Positions 20,377 through 30,807 of a stretch of DNA of 64,000 nucleotides are shown in pieces. The notes under the pieces were generated by a model. That model made no database searches. It saw only the letters and a list, made by a program, of their open reading frames with translations, and was not told the DNA's origin. Both the position numbers and the translations under genes were made by a program. Source of the stretch: a virus; the IMG/VR virus record IMGVR_UViG_3300020452_000254, positions 1-64,000 of that record; one strand, written 5' to 3'. Within the stretch, counting starts at the first letter, position 1. Every line of letters starts with the position of its first letter.

Positions 20377-21822
20377 CTACATTTCAATTATTAGTTTAAT
20401 GTCCTCAATCTGGTCAGCAGCCCTTGCTACTGCACCTCTGTTTTCTAAGTACACTATATCACCAGAGTTTCTTTGTATTTCTGGATATGCAGTACTTACA
20501 GCACTGATTGTTCCTTTACTTGCAAGTGAACCAGTTGAACTTCCAGCATGTACAGTATTTGAACTTGCAAATGCATTAAAGTTTCCAACTGAATCTACTG
20601 CTGGTAAATAATAAATATGTCTATTTGTTGAGTCTACAGATATCACTCTACCAACTGCTGTTCCAGCTGCAATCGTTCCAGCATTTGCAATATAATCATC
20701 AACTGTTGGCATTGTTGCACCAGAATTAAATGTAAATCTGTTTAAAGCACTCAATGTTGAGGCAGTCGATAATACATGACCACCTTTGTTTGTTGGTTTT
20801 GCAACTAGACCAATTTGTCTAAAGTCGTTATCTGTTGGGAAGTCACCAGCACCCTCTGCATATTCTAAACGAGAGTTTACGATAACATAGTTTCCACCTA
20901 ATTCTTCTACTGGGTCTGCACCATGTCCATTTTTAGGACTGATTATAATATCAAATACTGCACCAGAACCACTTGAACTTGTTGCAGTTCTAAGTAATGC
21001 ATTGTCTATACTTGCAACTGAATAACCAGAACCACCATTGTTTACTGTTACTGATGTTATAACTCCAGATGCTACTGTTACTGTAAGTGAACCAGTTGCA
21101 CCATCTCCACTAATTGCAACATTAGATGTTCCATTAGCACCATAGTTAGAACCACCTGTTGTGACTCTTGCATGTTCTATTTTACCATCTGTTGCACCCT
21201 TCTCTACATCCCATTGTGTAGATAAATCATCAGTAGCTTCAGCATTTAGTCCACCAACATCACCTGCTACAGCAAGTTTAGCACCAATTGTTTTAACTGG
21301 TATGAAATCTGATGTTACAAATTTAATAACATCGGATGCAGATATACTATACATATATTTCCATTTGTATCCATCACCTGTTGTTATAATTGCTGTACCT
21401 GTACCTGTTGGCATTGCAGTTGATTGTGCATTACCATTATTTGAGATTACCTTGTACACATTGTAATCACTGGTCACAACATAAAATGTTGATGCCCATA
21501 GTGTTGTAGCACCACTGTTTGCAGTGTTGCTTGAAGTATAATTATGACGATACTCGTCATAAATTGTTCCTGTTGTCCAGTCTCTTCGGATAATGGCATG
21601 ACTTACATCAGTTGATGCAACCTCTTTCAAAGCAGTCATATTTGCATATGCATCATACTCATCATTTAGAGAGTCTACTGGAGTAGGCGGGTTATTATCA
21701 TCTGTCCAACTTAAAGGTCTTCCAATAAACATGTACATCTGATTTGTTCCATCAGATTGAGCACTTGCTCTAAATTCCTTTGCATTGTGGAGACGAAATT
21801 TTTCTGTAATTATCGCTGCCAT
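20377..21822 (-). CDS. 8: Baseplate wedge protein, gp8-like
   Basis: A 481-residue protein beginning AAIITEKFRLHNAKEF, with YMFIGRPLSWTDDNNPPTPVDS and GTIYDEYRHNY shortly after. I associate this N-terminal pattern with the proteins annotated as gp8 baseplate wedge in marine T4-like phages. The C-terminal half is beta-rich and Gly/Ser/Thr-rich. GGAAAGGAAC precedes the ATG and a late box lies 49 nt upstream. The assignment is by recall and neighbourhood, not alignment. Confidence 0.6.
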   Translation of the reverse strand: MAAIITEKFRLHNAKEFRASAQSDGTNQMYMFIGRPLSWTDDNNPPTPVDSLNDEYDAYANMTALKEVASTDVSHAIIRRDWTTGTIYDEYRHNYTSSNTANSGATTLWASTFYVVTSDYNVYKVISNNGNAQSTAMPTGTGTAIITTGDGYKWKYMYSISASDVIKFVTSDFIPVKTIGAKLAVAGDVGGLNAEATDDLSTQWDVEKGATDGKIEHARVTTGGSNYGANGTSNVAISGDGATGSLTVTVASGVITSVTVNNGGSGYSVASIDNALLRTATSSSGSGAVFDIIISPKNGHGADPVEELGGNYVIVNSRLEYAEGAGDFPTDNDFRQIGLVAKPTNKGGHVLSTASTLSALNRFTFNSGATMPTVDDYIANAGTIAAGTAVGRVISVDSTNRHIYYLPAVDSVGNFNAFASSNTVHAGSSTGSLASKGTISAVSTAYPEIQRNSGDIVYLENRGAVARAADQIEDIKLIIEM

Positions 21823-21870
21823 TTGTTCCTTTCCTCTATCTAACTAAGTTAAAAAATTATTTCTATTAAG

Positions 21871-21878
21871 TATTTATA
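21871..21878 (-). promoter_or_regulatory. T4-type late promoter box
   Basis: An exact TATAAATA on the minus strand in the 93-bp gap upstream of the gp8-like gene. The same gap holds an imperfect hairpin (ACATAA...TTATGT, about 21893-21915) just after the stop of the 1617-residue gene. Confidence 0.65.
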
Positions 21879-21915
21879 TGTATTTAGTCATCAGATTTGA
21901 CATAAGTTTAAAACT

Positions 21916-24900
21916 TTATGTACCTGTTGCCATTCCTAATGCAGTCCCAGTGTCTATCTGTACACTTGCTGGATGATTCAATATCATACTTCTACCTTTG
22001 TGTTCCTGTAAATCAGAAACACTTCTATTTGGATATAAGGTACTTATATCACTAAATTTAACACCTTCATATGGAGCTTCTATAAGTATTTTACCACCCT
22101 CATTTTCCATGAGTATATCATCTCCACCTTCTTGTATTATGTTCTCTTCTTTTATAAGGGTTTGAGAGAACCCTATTTTTGCAAGGTCACCTAGTGTTGG
22201 GCCAATTCTTTCGACTGGTTCACCAAATGATATTGCATTTTCTTGGATTATTCTAGTACCATCCTCGTATACCATTGTATCTTGGTCTTCGGTTTTAGTA
22301 AAATATGAACCCAAGTTAAATGACCTTTCAGTCACAAATCTTTCATGTTCTTCTATATCTGTTGCAATTTCTAATGCAAGTCTACCACCAGTTTCTAGCA
22401 TCAATTCTTCTGTTGGGTCTATTGCTCTTTTCTTACCAAAGTATTGATGAGTACCAACAATAACTGAATTGTAATTTTCTGGTTCTGGTTCAAACATCAA
22501 GAATCCATTATCTATTTCTTCTATTAGATATGAACCATCTTCTGTTATAATAAACTCTTCATCAACATTTGCAACTGAGTTAATTCTTTTTGCATCGGAT
22601 GGAACATTGTGATTACTATTTCCTGTTGCAAGATTATTAATTATAGAATCTCTACTTGCACTCTTAATTGTTTCACCCCAATCTAATCCACCTGTATATG
22701 CAATAGTAGTTGCATTTGCACTACCTCTTAGACCATGTTGATTTACAACTTCATTAATATCTGGAACAACTGTTAATGTTTTACCAGACCTTGCAGTTGC
22801 AGTTGCAAAGGTTTGTAGTATTGTAATGTTCTTTCTTTGTTGTCTGTTTGCACCTATATAAAATTCATTTTTAGTAGCTGCATAAACACCACTTGGTCTA
22901 GATGGAACTGATACTGGAGAGTTGTGTCCTAAGTCAACTTCTACTATTCCATTAACTGGATTATGTAACTCTACAGATGTTGCAGTAAAGTGTGTTGTAT
23001 TTCCTGCTTCGTTTGTAACTACACTTGTAGTAAAGTTTCCTACATTCGAACCAAATAAATCTGAACCTGTCCAGACAATAATAAATTTATTAACTGTATC
23101 GTGTTCCATAACACGACCTAATACATTATTATTTTTAATTGTTTGACCTATTGTAATTGCATTATTAAGTGTGGTATAATATATTCGATGATGTACATAA
23201 TGTGGTAGTATCTCTAATTCTTTTACAACTTCACTACCATGTGCTTGTACATTTGCACGAATAATTCTATCATACAATCCAACATCAGATTCGGTAATAT
23301 CAGAACCAACTATAAACCCTTGACCAGAGCCTTGGTCTGTTTTAACATTATTATTTTCTACATTAGAAACATGTGCTTTCTTACTAGAAGTCTCACCAAC
23401 TAAACCATGTACAAATGTTATACCTGTATCTGACTGGTCTGATTTCCATTCTGTTCCTGTAATTAGAAATAAACCATCTGCATGACTATTACCTTCTACT
23501 ATAAACCTTTTCATTGCAACATGGTCTGGTTGTATTTGGTCTACAAGAATAAATGATGGGTCTGCAATTAGATTACCACTTCCATCTCTTTCTCTATCTA
23601 CTACTCTACCTGTAATTGTTCCTATATCTCCAGATGCAGTTTTAAATAATTGTTGTGATACTCTTTCACCTATAGTAAAGTCTCTTGCACCAGCTGGTGA
23701 CATACTTCCTGTAGAAAGAGTTATTTTTAATCTATCATCTGCAAGGAATCTTTCTGTAACCATTACACCAGAAGTATCTTCTAATATTATGTTTTCTTCG
23801 TTACCATAGAATACATCTTCATCTCCAGATGCAGTTGTTCCATCTTCTAGAACAACTTTTGCTGGGTCAATTTTTGAACCAATATAAAGTGTTGGTATAA
23901 ATGACCTTGTAACTCTATCCCCATCAAATCCTTCTGTATTAGAACCACTTCTATATGTTTCTGCACTACCATCAATTAGGTTTGTAATTGCAACTTCACC
24001 AAAGAAGATTGTACCTGCTGGATTCAATAATTGTTTTACTACTGAACGATAATCATTAATTGTTCTTCCAACCTTAATAACATATGAATGTGTTTGATAG
24101 AATTTAGAGTCTTGTATTCTTTGTCCTGTTACTGATGGGAAACCTACATCACTTGAATAGTTTCCATCTAATTTTGCAATAGAAGAATTCTTTGCAGCTG
24201 CAGTTGCTGGATTACCTTCCAGTAAATCAAATGTTACATTATCAGATGCAGTTATAGTTTCACCTTTTACAAACATACCAGTTGTTAAATCCATAGACAC
24301 AATTTGTTTATCACTATCTACTTTTCTAATTGTACCTGTTGCACCACTAGCACCACCTGTAACTGTTGTGTTTATTACTGGAGTTCCAGATGCTCTACCA
24401 TAAATAAAATGGTTTTGATAATTTGGAATACCAGAAGATTTATCAAAATGATTTCCTTCTTCTATAACTCTAAGTTTTCCAATCTTTCCAATTGAATCAC
24501 CATAAGGTAAAAGTTTTGCACCCTTACCTATTGTAAAACTATTTTGAACTACTGTACAAGTTGGATTTCCACCTTCTGGTAAAGTGGTCGACCCTGTTAT
24601 TGTATCACCTACACTAAATGTTGTAGTATCGGTTGTAGTGTGTAGTTTACCTATGACAAGTTTTTTTACTTCTGTATCATGTTCAACCAGAATACCAGTC
24701 GTACTTCCAGATGTGACTGTTTCTCCTATTGTAAAATTAGGAGTTACTTTTTCAGAATAAAATACTTCACCGCCTGGATATGCTCTTGGGAGTGATGTAA
24801 ATCCTACTCCACTTGTTGTAATTCTAATTCTTTCTATTGCACCTGTTGGGTTTGCACCAGACTGGTCAAATAATAATTTGTTTTCTCCAGTTGATTGTAA

Positions 24901-26769
24901 TCCATCTTCTAAAATTAAAGTTGTTTCTTCTGGTTGTGCAAACACTTCGATGATAGTACCAGCATTACCAACATAGTTTGCATGTCCATTTTGTGCATAA
25001 GTTCCTGTAAACACAATAGACAATCCATTAAGACCTACATTTGCAGTACCTCTAACTTCTTCAAAAACTGAGAAGTTAATATTACCACCTTGAGCAACTA
25101 TGTTTTGAGATGCATTTGCCCTTTTAACTCTGACCATCACTTTCTCTGGGTCATAAACTAATGGATTTCCATATCTGTCATTTCCAGAAAATGTAGTTTG
25201 TCCAGCAGTTGAAACAAATTCAAGTGAACCAAATGTAGTTCCACTTTCTAAAAGTATGTCTCCAGATGTAGAAGTTATAACACCTTGTGCAAGTGTACCA
25301 CCACTACCTCTATTATCAAATACTACTAAATCCCCATTACTATATCCACTACCTTTTTGTGATGGGTCTATTAAAACCTTTTCTATTTTAGCATCAGTTA
25401 CTTCACCAACTAATGTTTTTGCTGATAGACCTACTCCAAGTTCTGATTGAGGTAAATCAACTGTAACACCATCTGAAACTGTATATAACGAACCTTGAGA
25501 TATTAGTTCACCTTTTACAGAACCACCAATTGCAGCTTCTGTGTTTATGGTATTTACTGTTTCTCTAACTAAGATTGGTGTCTTACCATGAACTTCGTTT
25601 GCACTGTTGTCTGATTGTGTTCCTGCTTCTAATAGTAATATATCTCCAACAGTTTCGTTTTCTAATTCAAATCCTTCTGTATCATCTGATTCTGTTGAAG
25701 CAAACCCTGTCCCATTCTCAAGACTGATAAGCATGTTACTATCGGTATTATCAAGGTCTGATACTATACCTCTAATTGTTGCAATGTGAAATTTTAAACT
25801 GTCTTCTCTTGATTGTAATTCTACAGAGTCACCAATATTTAAAGAACCAAGATAAGGCTCCATGATTGTAACTCTATAAACATTTTCTCCTTCTCCAGAA
25901 CTTACTCTAACAATATTGTCTGCTTGTATTTCGGTGACTATGTTTTGTTCGTTATCTCGTTTAACTATTTTTCCTTTTTCGTATTCTAATAAGTTCTTTG
26001 TTGAATGTAAATGTAAAACTGTATACTCTAACCATTTAGATTGAGATGGTGCAATCATATTATCTTTTGGATATGCAATATCTATATCTTCACCATAAAG
26101 AATTCTAAAAAGAAAATCATATGATGCCATACTACCTTTTGCAAGGTAAATATTATTAATGTGTTTTGCAAGTAATCTTTTATCTGCAAGTATATTTGCA
26201 TCAATCGTAGGCATGAAGTCTCTTCGGAAGTATTCCAAAAAGTCTCCTGTTGTCTTATCTACATCTGCATAGTCTAACAGATTGTTTGCAGCGAACAATG
26301 CACCACCCTCAAAGGAACTAACCTTTGCAGTGTAATTACTGTTCTGACCAACGATTGTTTCATCTGGTAAAAATTGTGATTCGGTAAATACTTCGATGTA
26401 TAATTTATTGGATGTATTTCCAATAACATCAATTCTTGCAGTTGCACCAGATGTTGAACCAACTACATATTCACCTATTTCCCAAGACCCTGTTTGGGTT
26501 TGGTCTGTGACTAAATTTGTTTCATATAAAAACTTTGCACTATCTAAAGGAGATGGAGAGAAGGTAGCAGTCTCTTGTAAAACTGAACCTTCTCCATCCT
26601 CTAAACCTATAGTGTCTAGGTCTATACCTTCTTTATGAATAAGAATACCTTTCTCAAGAAAGTCGAAGTATGCAGACAAGAACTTTTTGAGTCCTTGTCC
26701 TTCCTCGTTGATATACTCTGGTAAGAGTTCGTCAATTTGGTCTACTATTCTGTCATTGAGAATCGGCAT
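21916..26769 (-). CDS. Baseplate wedge structural protein (gp7/gp10 type)
   Basis: A 1617-residue protein. Residues about 1-60 (IVDQIDELLPEYI... FLSAYFDFLEKG) and about 195-235 (LLAKHINNIYLAKGS... YDFLFRILYGEDIDI) form the N-terminal signature of large baseplate proteins of marine T4-like phages. The rest is long and beta-rich, with recurring acidic 'LEDGT' and 'ILMENEGG' segments at the end. AAGGAT precedes the ATG. Position within the baseplate cluster supports a wedge role; which T4 gene it replaces (7 or 10) is uncertain. Confidence 0.65.
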   Translation of the reverse strand: MPILNDRIVDQIDELLPEYINEEGQGLKKFLSAYFDFLEKGILIHKEGIDLDTIGLEDGEGSVLQETATFSPSPLDSAKFLYETNLVTDQTQTGSWEIGEYVVGSTSGATARIDVIGNTSNKLYIEVFTESQFLPDETIVGQNSNYTAKVSSFEGGALFAANNLLDYADVDKTTGDFLEYFRRDFMPTIDANILADKRLLAKHINNIYLAKGSMASYDFLFRILYGEDIDIAYPKDNMIAPSQSKWLEYTVLHLHSTKNLLEYEKGKIVKRDNEQNIVTEIQADNIVRVSSGEGENVYRVTIMEPYLGSLNIGDSVELQSREDSLKFHIATIRGIVSDLDNTDSNMLISLENGTGFASTESDDTEGFELENETVGDILLLEAGTQSDNSANEVHGKTPILVRETVNTINTEAAIGGSVKGELISQGSLYTVSDGVTVDLPQSELGVGLSAKTLVGEVTDAKIEKVLIDPSQKGSGYSNGDLVVFDNRGSGGTLAQGVITSTSGDILLESGTTFGSLEFVSTAGQTTFSGNDRYGNPLVYDPEKVMVRVKRANASQNIVAQGGNINFSVFEEVRGTANVGLNGLSIVFTGTYAQNGHANYVGNAGTIIEVFAQPEETTLILEDGLQSTGENKLLFDQSGANPTGAIERIRITTSGVGFTSLPRAYPGGEVFYSEKVTPNFTIGETVTSGSTTGILVEHDTEVKKLVIGKLHTTTDTTTFSVGDTITGSTTLPEGGNPTCTVVQNSFTIGKGAKLLPYGDSIGKIGKLRVIEEGNHFDKSSGIPNYQNHFIYGRASGTPVINTTVTGGASGATGTIRKVDSDKQIVSMDLTTGMFVKGETITASDNVTFDLLEGNPATAAAKNSSIAKLDGNYSSDVGFPSVTGQRIQDSKFYQTHSYVIKVGRTINDYRSVVKQLLNPAGTIFFGEVAITNLIDGSAETYRSGSNTEGFDGDRVTRSFIPTLYIGSKIDPAKVVLEDGTTASGDEDVFYGNEENIILEDTSGVMVTERFLADDRLKITLSTGSMSPAGARDFTIGERVSQQLFKTASGDIGTITGRVVDRERDGSGNLIADPSFILVDQIQPDHVAMKRFIVEGNSHADGLFLITGTEWKSDQSDTGITFVHGLVGETSSKKAHVSNVENNNVKTDQGSGQGFIVGSDITESDVGLYDRIIRANVQAHGSEVVKELEILPHYVHHRIYYTTLNNAITIGQTIKNNNVLGRVMEHDTVNKFIIVWTGSDLFGSNVGNFTTSVVTNEAGNTTHFTATSVELHNPVNGIVEVDLGHNSPVSVPSRPSGVYAATKNEFYIGANRQQRKNITILQTFATATARSGKTLTVVPDINEVVNQHGLRGSANATTIAYTGGLDWGETIKSASRDSIINNLATGNSNHNVPSDAKRINSVANVDEEFIITEDGSYLIEEIDNGFLMFEPEPENYNSVIVGTHQYFGKKRAIDPTEELMLETGGRLALEIATDIEEHERFVTERSFNLGSYFTKTEDQDTMVYEDGTRIIQENAISFGEPVERIGPTLGDLAKIGFSQTLIKEENIIQEGGDDILMENEGGKILIEAPYEGVKFSDISTLYPNRSVSDLQEHKGRSMILNHPASVQIDTGTALGMATGT

Positions 26770-26779
26770 TTAATTATCC

Positions 26780-27241
26780 TTAAGATACAGTGTACCCATT
26801 ACCACCTATAACTGCCCATGCTGAACCAGTGTATAATAATACAACTGAATCGCCTTGGTCGTCTAGTCTGGCTTTAGTACCACTACCAAGTAATGAACTT
26901 GGAGTAATATCTGCATTACCACCACTATCTGTTGCACAAACAAATATTTTAATTTGTCCTGTTGTACCAGCAGCAAGTGTCACACTAGTGTTTCCACTTG
27001 AGTGAGTAGTTAAGATGGTTGCCCATTTATCTACTGCAGCTGCATGTGCAGAAGCAGTTAAACTAACTGTCTCCGCAGCTTGTCCAAACGCAACAAAGTC
27101 TGGAAGTGATTTTAAAACATTACTGACTGAAACCTTTTTGTTTACTGGAGTTCCAGAAGGGTCGTCAATAACATGAAGCAAGTCTTCACCTGCGATGCCT
27201 GTCCCTAAGTCGGACAATGCTGTTACTTTTTTATCTGCCAT
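26780..27241 (-). CDS. Small beta-rich virion protein
   Basis: A 153-residue protein with a fibre-like head ([31 protein letters not shown]) and an all-beta C-terminal domain ending [22 protein letters not shown]. This modular form is common in marine phage tail or capsid decoration proteins. GAGAGGAAAC precedes the ATG. Confidence 0.65.
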   Translation of the reverse strand: MADKKVTALSDLGTGIAGEDLLHVIDDPSGTPVNKKVSVSNVLKSLPDFVAFGQAAETVSLTASAHAAAVDKWATILTTHSSGNTSVTLAAGTTGQIKIFVCATDSGGNADITPSSLLGSGTKARLDDQGDSVVLLYTGSAWAVIGGNGYTVS

Positions 27242-27276
27242 TTTAAGTTTCCTCTCTAATTTAGCATTAATTTAAA

Positions 27277-27317
27277 CCCACAACTTGTGGGAATTCTACT
27301 TCATGCATACACATGAA
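27277..27317 (-). terminator. Two hairpins after gp6, possible terminator
   Basis: Directly downstream of the gp6 stop (27325) lie TTCATG/CATGAA (27300-27305 / 27312-27317) and CCCACA/TGTGGG (27277-27291). On the minus strand the latter is followed by TTTAAATT, a weak T tract. Confidence 0.4.
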
Positions 27318-27324
27318 TCATAGT

Positions 27325-29196
27325 TTAGGAGTAACTAGTTGAGGAAGTATATCCCACTCCAGCACTCGTATCACCAGAGGCAATGGTGTCTGTTGCACCA
27401 GTTACCTTTATCAATGATGTATTGATGTCTAGGAGATTTGACCTAAACCCAACAACATCATATGAACTTGGAATCAAAGTAAAATGTATTGTCCCATCTG
27501 TGTTAGATGTTTCTAATATAGTAATACCATTGATTGTAATTTTTCCATTTGCATAGTCAACTGTTCCTGCTTGACTATCTGCATATACTCTTTCTGAACC
27601 AGCAAAAGAATATCTTCGTACATTTCCTTTACCATCATCATCAAAGTAATATGTATCTGTATAACCAGATACTTTAAAACCTGTTGTACTTATAACTCCA
27701 CCAGCCATTGCATTATGTCCTTCATGTGGATTATATAAACTATTACCACTACCAACTTCTACAGTATATCCTAATGACTGATTTAATGTTGGTGTGATTG
27801 TCTTTCTAAGTTTAACAGTTGTTATATTCGAAAGAATCGAAGATTCTGCACTGTCTATATCTGATGTTAGAACTGAGTGCCTAAAAATACTGTCAAACCC
27901 ACTAAGGTAAGTGTTATCATGTGTAATGATAGCAGCTCTTACTAGTGTTTCTAATTCAGACACAGTTTTAGTTGTTGTACGAGGATTAAACTTAAAGTTT
28001 GATTCTACTATGACATCAATAATTGATGCATCAATTAATTCTGGTCTGACTGTTAACATATTTAATGTTTTTAATTTATCCTTCAACAAAATCTTTTCAG
28101 AGGTCGTTAGTTTATTTACATTCTGAGAAGGTTTAATTGAAATAAATATTTTTCCATATTGTGGTGGGTTGTTATCTTCTCCACCCCAGACTGCAATTGA
28201 ATCTGCGCCTGGATATAAAGTTTGTAGTTTAGATTTATAATCTTCTACTGTAACTAATCTGTTTTGTGATGTATAGAATTTAGAAGCTGCAAATCTGATT
28301 GACTCAATACCTTCTTTGTCTTTACCACCAGAAGAATTATTTTTTGTTGTAATAGTAACATTAGTATTACCACCAATAGAATCAGTTAAACTAAATATTT
28401 TTGCATCCTCTGTATGTAATGGATTAGTTACTAAGTATGAGATTGTAATTGTATCTCCATCCAAAGGTTCTGCACTAATAATACCATCACCAAAATAAAC
28501 TTCAAATTGTCCTAAATCATTTTCTTGTACATACCAAACTTTACTATCTTTATTTACTGCACTAATATCTTTTGCTTGTGTCCATGCAGAACTTGAACCA
28601 CCAGTAGATTGTATTGTAACTGTAATGGTTGAAGTGTCAACTAATTCTTCTGTTAATGCAAATCTTTGATTTTGTATTTGACCATTGTATGCAAATATAT
28701 CAGAGTTCATTGTTCCTTGATATATTTCTAAATCTTCAAATTTAAATACACTTAATACTGGTGTTATTGTTTTTGTTTCTAATAACACATAGTTATAAAT
28801 TGCACCATCATAATTTGTTTTAAATTTATGTCCTCTATTAAGAGTTAATGATGTTGGTGTGCTTCCACCAATCAAAGGATTGTTTACTTGTAAATCTATT
28901 TTTGCCATTGAAGCAGTTGCACTAGTAGGAGTATATCCAATTTCTTTTGCACGAGAAACTATATTCTTTCTTATTTGTGCAGTATCTAAGAATAACTCAG
29001 ATGCAACCATGTTTGCATTAAATGCTGATACATGTGAACTGTATGCAAGTAGGTCTATTAATATATTAATATTACTACCTTCAAAGTTATAGTCTTTGAG
29101 AGTCGATTGACCCTTAAGATATTCTTTTAGATTATTTCCAATTTTGTCAAAATCTAAATCTGTAATATTTACCTGTGAACTTTTTACTGTTGCCAT
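27325..29196 (-). CDS. 6: Baseplate wedge subunit gp6
   Basis: A 623-residue homologue of T4 gp6 (660 residues), the protein that forms the continuous ring joining baseplate wedges. Recognisable features are the N-terminal LKEYLKGQSTLKDYNFEGSNINILIDLLAY and the conserved FLDTAQIRKNIVSRAKEIGYTP, both typical of gp6/gpJ-like proteins. The middle contains VYFGDGIISAEPLDGD, as in the gpJ fold. It overlaps gp25 by one base at 29196, the usual gp25-gp6 order. GGAGAGAATAAG precedes the ATG. Confidence 0.9.
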   Translation of the reverse strand: MATVKSSQVNITDLDFDKIGNNLKEYLKGQSTLKDYNFEGSNINILIDLLAYSSHVSAFNANMVASELFLDTAQIRKNIVSRAKEIGYTPTSATASMAKIDLQVNNPLIGGSTPTSLTLNRGHKFKTNYDGAIYNYVLLETKTITPVLSVFKFEDLEIYQGTMNSDIFAYNGQIQNQRFALTEELVDTSTITVTIQSTGGSSSAWTQAKDISAVNKDSKVWYVQENDLGQFEVYFGDGIISAEPLDGDTITISYLVTNPLHTEDAKIFSLTDSIGGNTNVTITTKNNSSGGKDKEGIESIRFAASKFYTSQNRLVTVEDYKSKLQTLYPGADSIAVWGGEDNNPPQYGKIFISIKPSQNVNKLTTSEKILLKDKLKTLNMLTVRPELIDASIIDVIVESNFKFNPRTTTKTVSELETLVRAAIITHDNTYLSGFDSIFRHSVLTSDIDSAESSILSNITTVKLRKTITPTLNQSLGYTVEVGSGNSLYNPHEGHNAMAGGVISTTGFKVSGYTDTYYFDDDGKGNVRRYSFAGSERVYADSQAGTVDYANGKITINGITILETSNTDGTIHFTLIPSSYDVVGFRSNLLDINTSLIKVTGATDTIASGDTSAGVGYTSSTSYS

Positions 29197-29606
29197 TATC
29201 TTATTCTCTCCAATATGACTTCTAACTCTTGTGGTTCTGCAATACCAACTACACCATAATGAACATTAACATGTAAAGCATTATGTCCTGTGGATGTTAA
29301 ATAAATGTTTTCTACTGAAACTCTTGGTTCTAACATTTGTAAAGAATCTACTATCTGTCTTCTGATTTGTGTTTTTGTCATGTCATCTGCAAGTTCAAAT
29401 AGGAGTCCCCTTAAATTAGCACCAAAGTTTGGTTTAAAAGGTCTCTCATAATTATTAGTTAACATTATATTTCTTACAGACCTTTTAACTGCTTCTTTAT
29501 CAGTTTTTAAAATCAAATCACCAGAAGATGGATGAGGTGTAAGATTGAAGTCTACATCTGTATACCACTTTCTTGCAGTTAGTTTATTTTGATTTTGCAT
29601 ACTCAT
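29196..29606 (-). CDS. 25: Baseplate wedge subunit gp25
   Basis: A 136-residue protein of the gp25/GpW-like lysozyme-fold family that joins the baseplate hub region to the sheath. The conserved segments are VDFNLTPHPSSGDLILKTD (N-terminal), NIMLTNNYERPFKPNFGANLR (core, with the ERPF motif) and the end PQELEVILERIR. Length equals the T4 protein (132). The start ATG at 29606 has no Shine-Dalgarno sequence; CATAAATA lies 5 nt upstream. A second in-frame ATG is 6 nt downstream. Confidence 0.92.
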   Translation of the reverse strand: MSMQNQNKLTARKWYTDVDFNLTPHPSSGDLILKTDKEAVKRSVRNIMLTNNYERPFKPNFGANLRGLLFELADDMTKTQIRRQIVDSLQMLEPRVSVENIYLTSTGHNALHVNVHYGVVGIAEPQELEVILERIR

Positions 29607-29611
29607 AATAG

Positions 29612-29619
29612 TATTTATG
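29612..29619 (-). promoter_or_regulatory. Late-promoter-like box, 5 nt from gp25 ATG
   Basis: The minus strand reads CATAAATA-CTATT-ATG. It overlaps the stop codon of the upstream 396-residue gene. With T4 spacing, transcription would begin at the A of the ATG. Confidence 0.45.
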
Positions 29620-30805
29620 CATCAACTGTTAGTGCATTTGCAATATTAATTTCTTTTGGTACACCTATTGCTTCTAGGAACATACAAAAGTCAAATGGAA
29701 TAGATATCGGAAGTTTGAAACCAATCTGTTCAAAGAACTCAGTAACTTTTTCCATCCACTCTTCAATTAACTTTTGTGGGAAGTCTCTAAAGTATGCTCT
29801 AATTTTATTAATTATTTTTTGAGTATCCCAATTAGGAAAATCTATTTTTTTATCTTCACTATCTAAATTAATTAAATCACCAACTGTAAGTCCTATTAAA
29901 GGTAATTGAATATTTAATAAATAATCTTTAAATGATATACCTGTCTCTTCTTTTATTTCTTTCCATTTGTCTTTAATTGATTGCATAAAACCATCTACAT
30001 CAAATGTTAATATATCTATTACTAAAGATGGAATAAAATCTAAACCTAATGCATCCCATATTTCTTTAAATACTTTTATTAATTTTTCAAACCCATAATA
30101 AATAGAATTGGTCAACATATTTTTTATTTCACCAATCATTTCTTTAAACATTTGAGTCATGGTTAAATCTGGTGAATCAACACCATCTGTTCCATCAAAG
30201 TTTTCTTTAGATAAATCTGGTAAGAAATCTTTTAATTCTTCAAACCTATCTTGCATTTGTTTTATAAGTTCACCTTTATATTCTGGTTCTTTTACTAGTC
30301 TTACTACATCAACTTTAATACCAAATATTGGGTCGGTAAACTCTAAGTCAAATGGAATTAATTCTGAAAGTGCTTCTGCAATCTTAACTGCTGGAAATAA
30401 TTTAAATTCTTCTATGAGTGCTTCTATTCTTCCTTCCCACTCTATTTCTTTTATATCTAAATCTGGATTCCATGTAAAGGATAAAGGGAATGCACCTAAT
30501 ACATCTTCTATTTGTTGTAATTCTTCCCAACCATATCTATTTCCTATTGCAAGAAATATTTGTTTTAAATCGTCTGCTGTTGGTACTACTACTTCTGGAC
30601 AAGGAACTTTTGCTTTTGCAGTGACAACAACTTCTTCTATCATACCACCTTGTCCATCTGGCACCATTTTTATTTTATAATTATCAGCAAGAACATTACC
30701 TGCGTCATCGGTTAATGTCACAACTAAGGTATGTTGAGTATGTGGTTTTGGTACTGCAAAACCTACACCTTCTGGATACTCTGGGAGTTTACTTAAATCG
30801 GTCAT
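29615..30805 (-). CDS. Unknown virion-cluster protein
   Basis: A 396-residue protein that I do not recognise. A short beta-rich N-terminal part (residues 1-70, TLVVTLTDDAGNVLADNY) is followed by a long alpha-helical region with many charged helices (FKEMIGEIKNMLTNSIYYGFEKLIKVFKEIWDAL). It lies between gp25 and gp5, where marine T4-like phages often have a structural protein of this size. No catalytic motif is seen. Confidence 0.7.
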   Translation of the reverse strand: MTDLSKLPEYPEGVGFAVPKPHTQHTLVVTLTDDAGNVLADNYKIKMVPDGQGGMIEEVVVTAKAKVPCPEVVVPTADDLKQIFLAIGNRYGWEELQQIEDVLGAFPLSFTWNPDLDIKEIEWEGRIEALIEEFKLFPAVKIAEALSELIPFDLEFTDPIFGIKVDVVRLVKEPEYKGELIKQMQDRFEELKDFLPDLSKENFDGTDGVDSPDLTMTQMFKEMIGEIKNMLTNSIYYGFEKLIKVFKEIWDALGLDFIPSLVIDILTFDVDGFMQSIKDKWKEIKEETGISFKDYLLNIQLPLIGLTVGDLINLDSEDKKIDFPNWDTQKIINKIRAYFRDFPQKLIEEWMEKVTEFFEQIGFKLPISIPFDFCMFLEAIGVPKEINIANALTVDA

Positions 30806-30807
30806 AA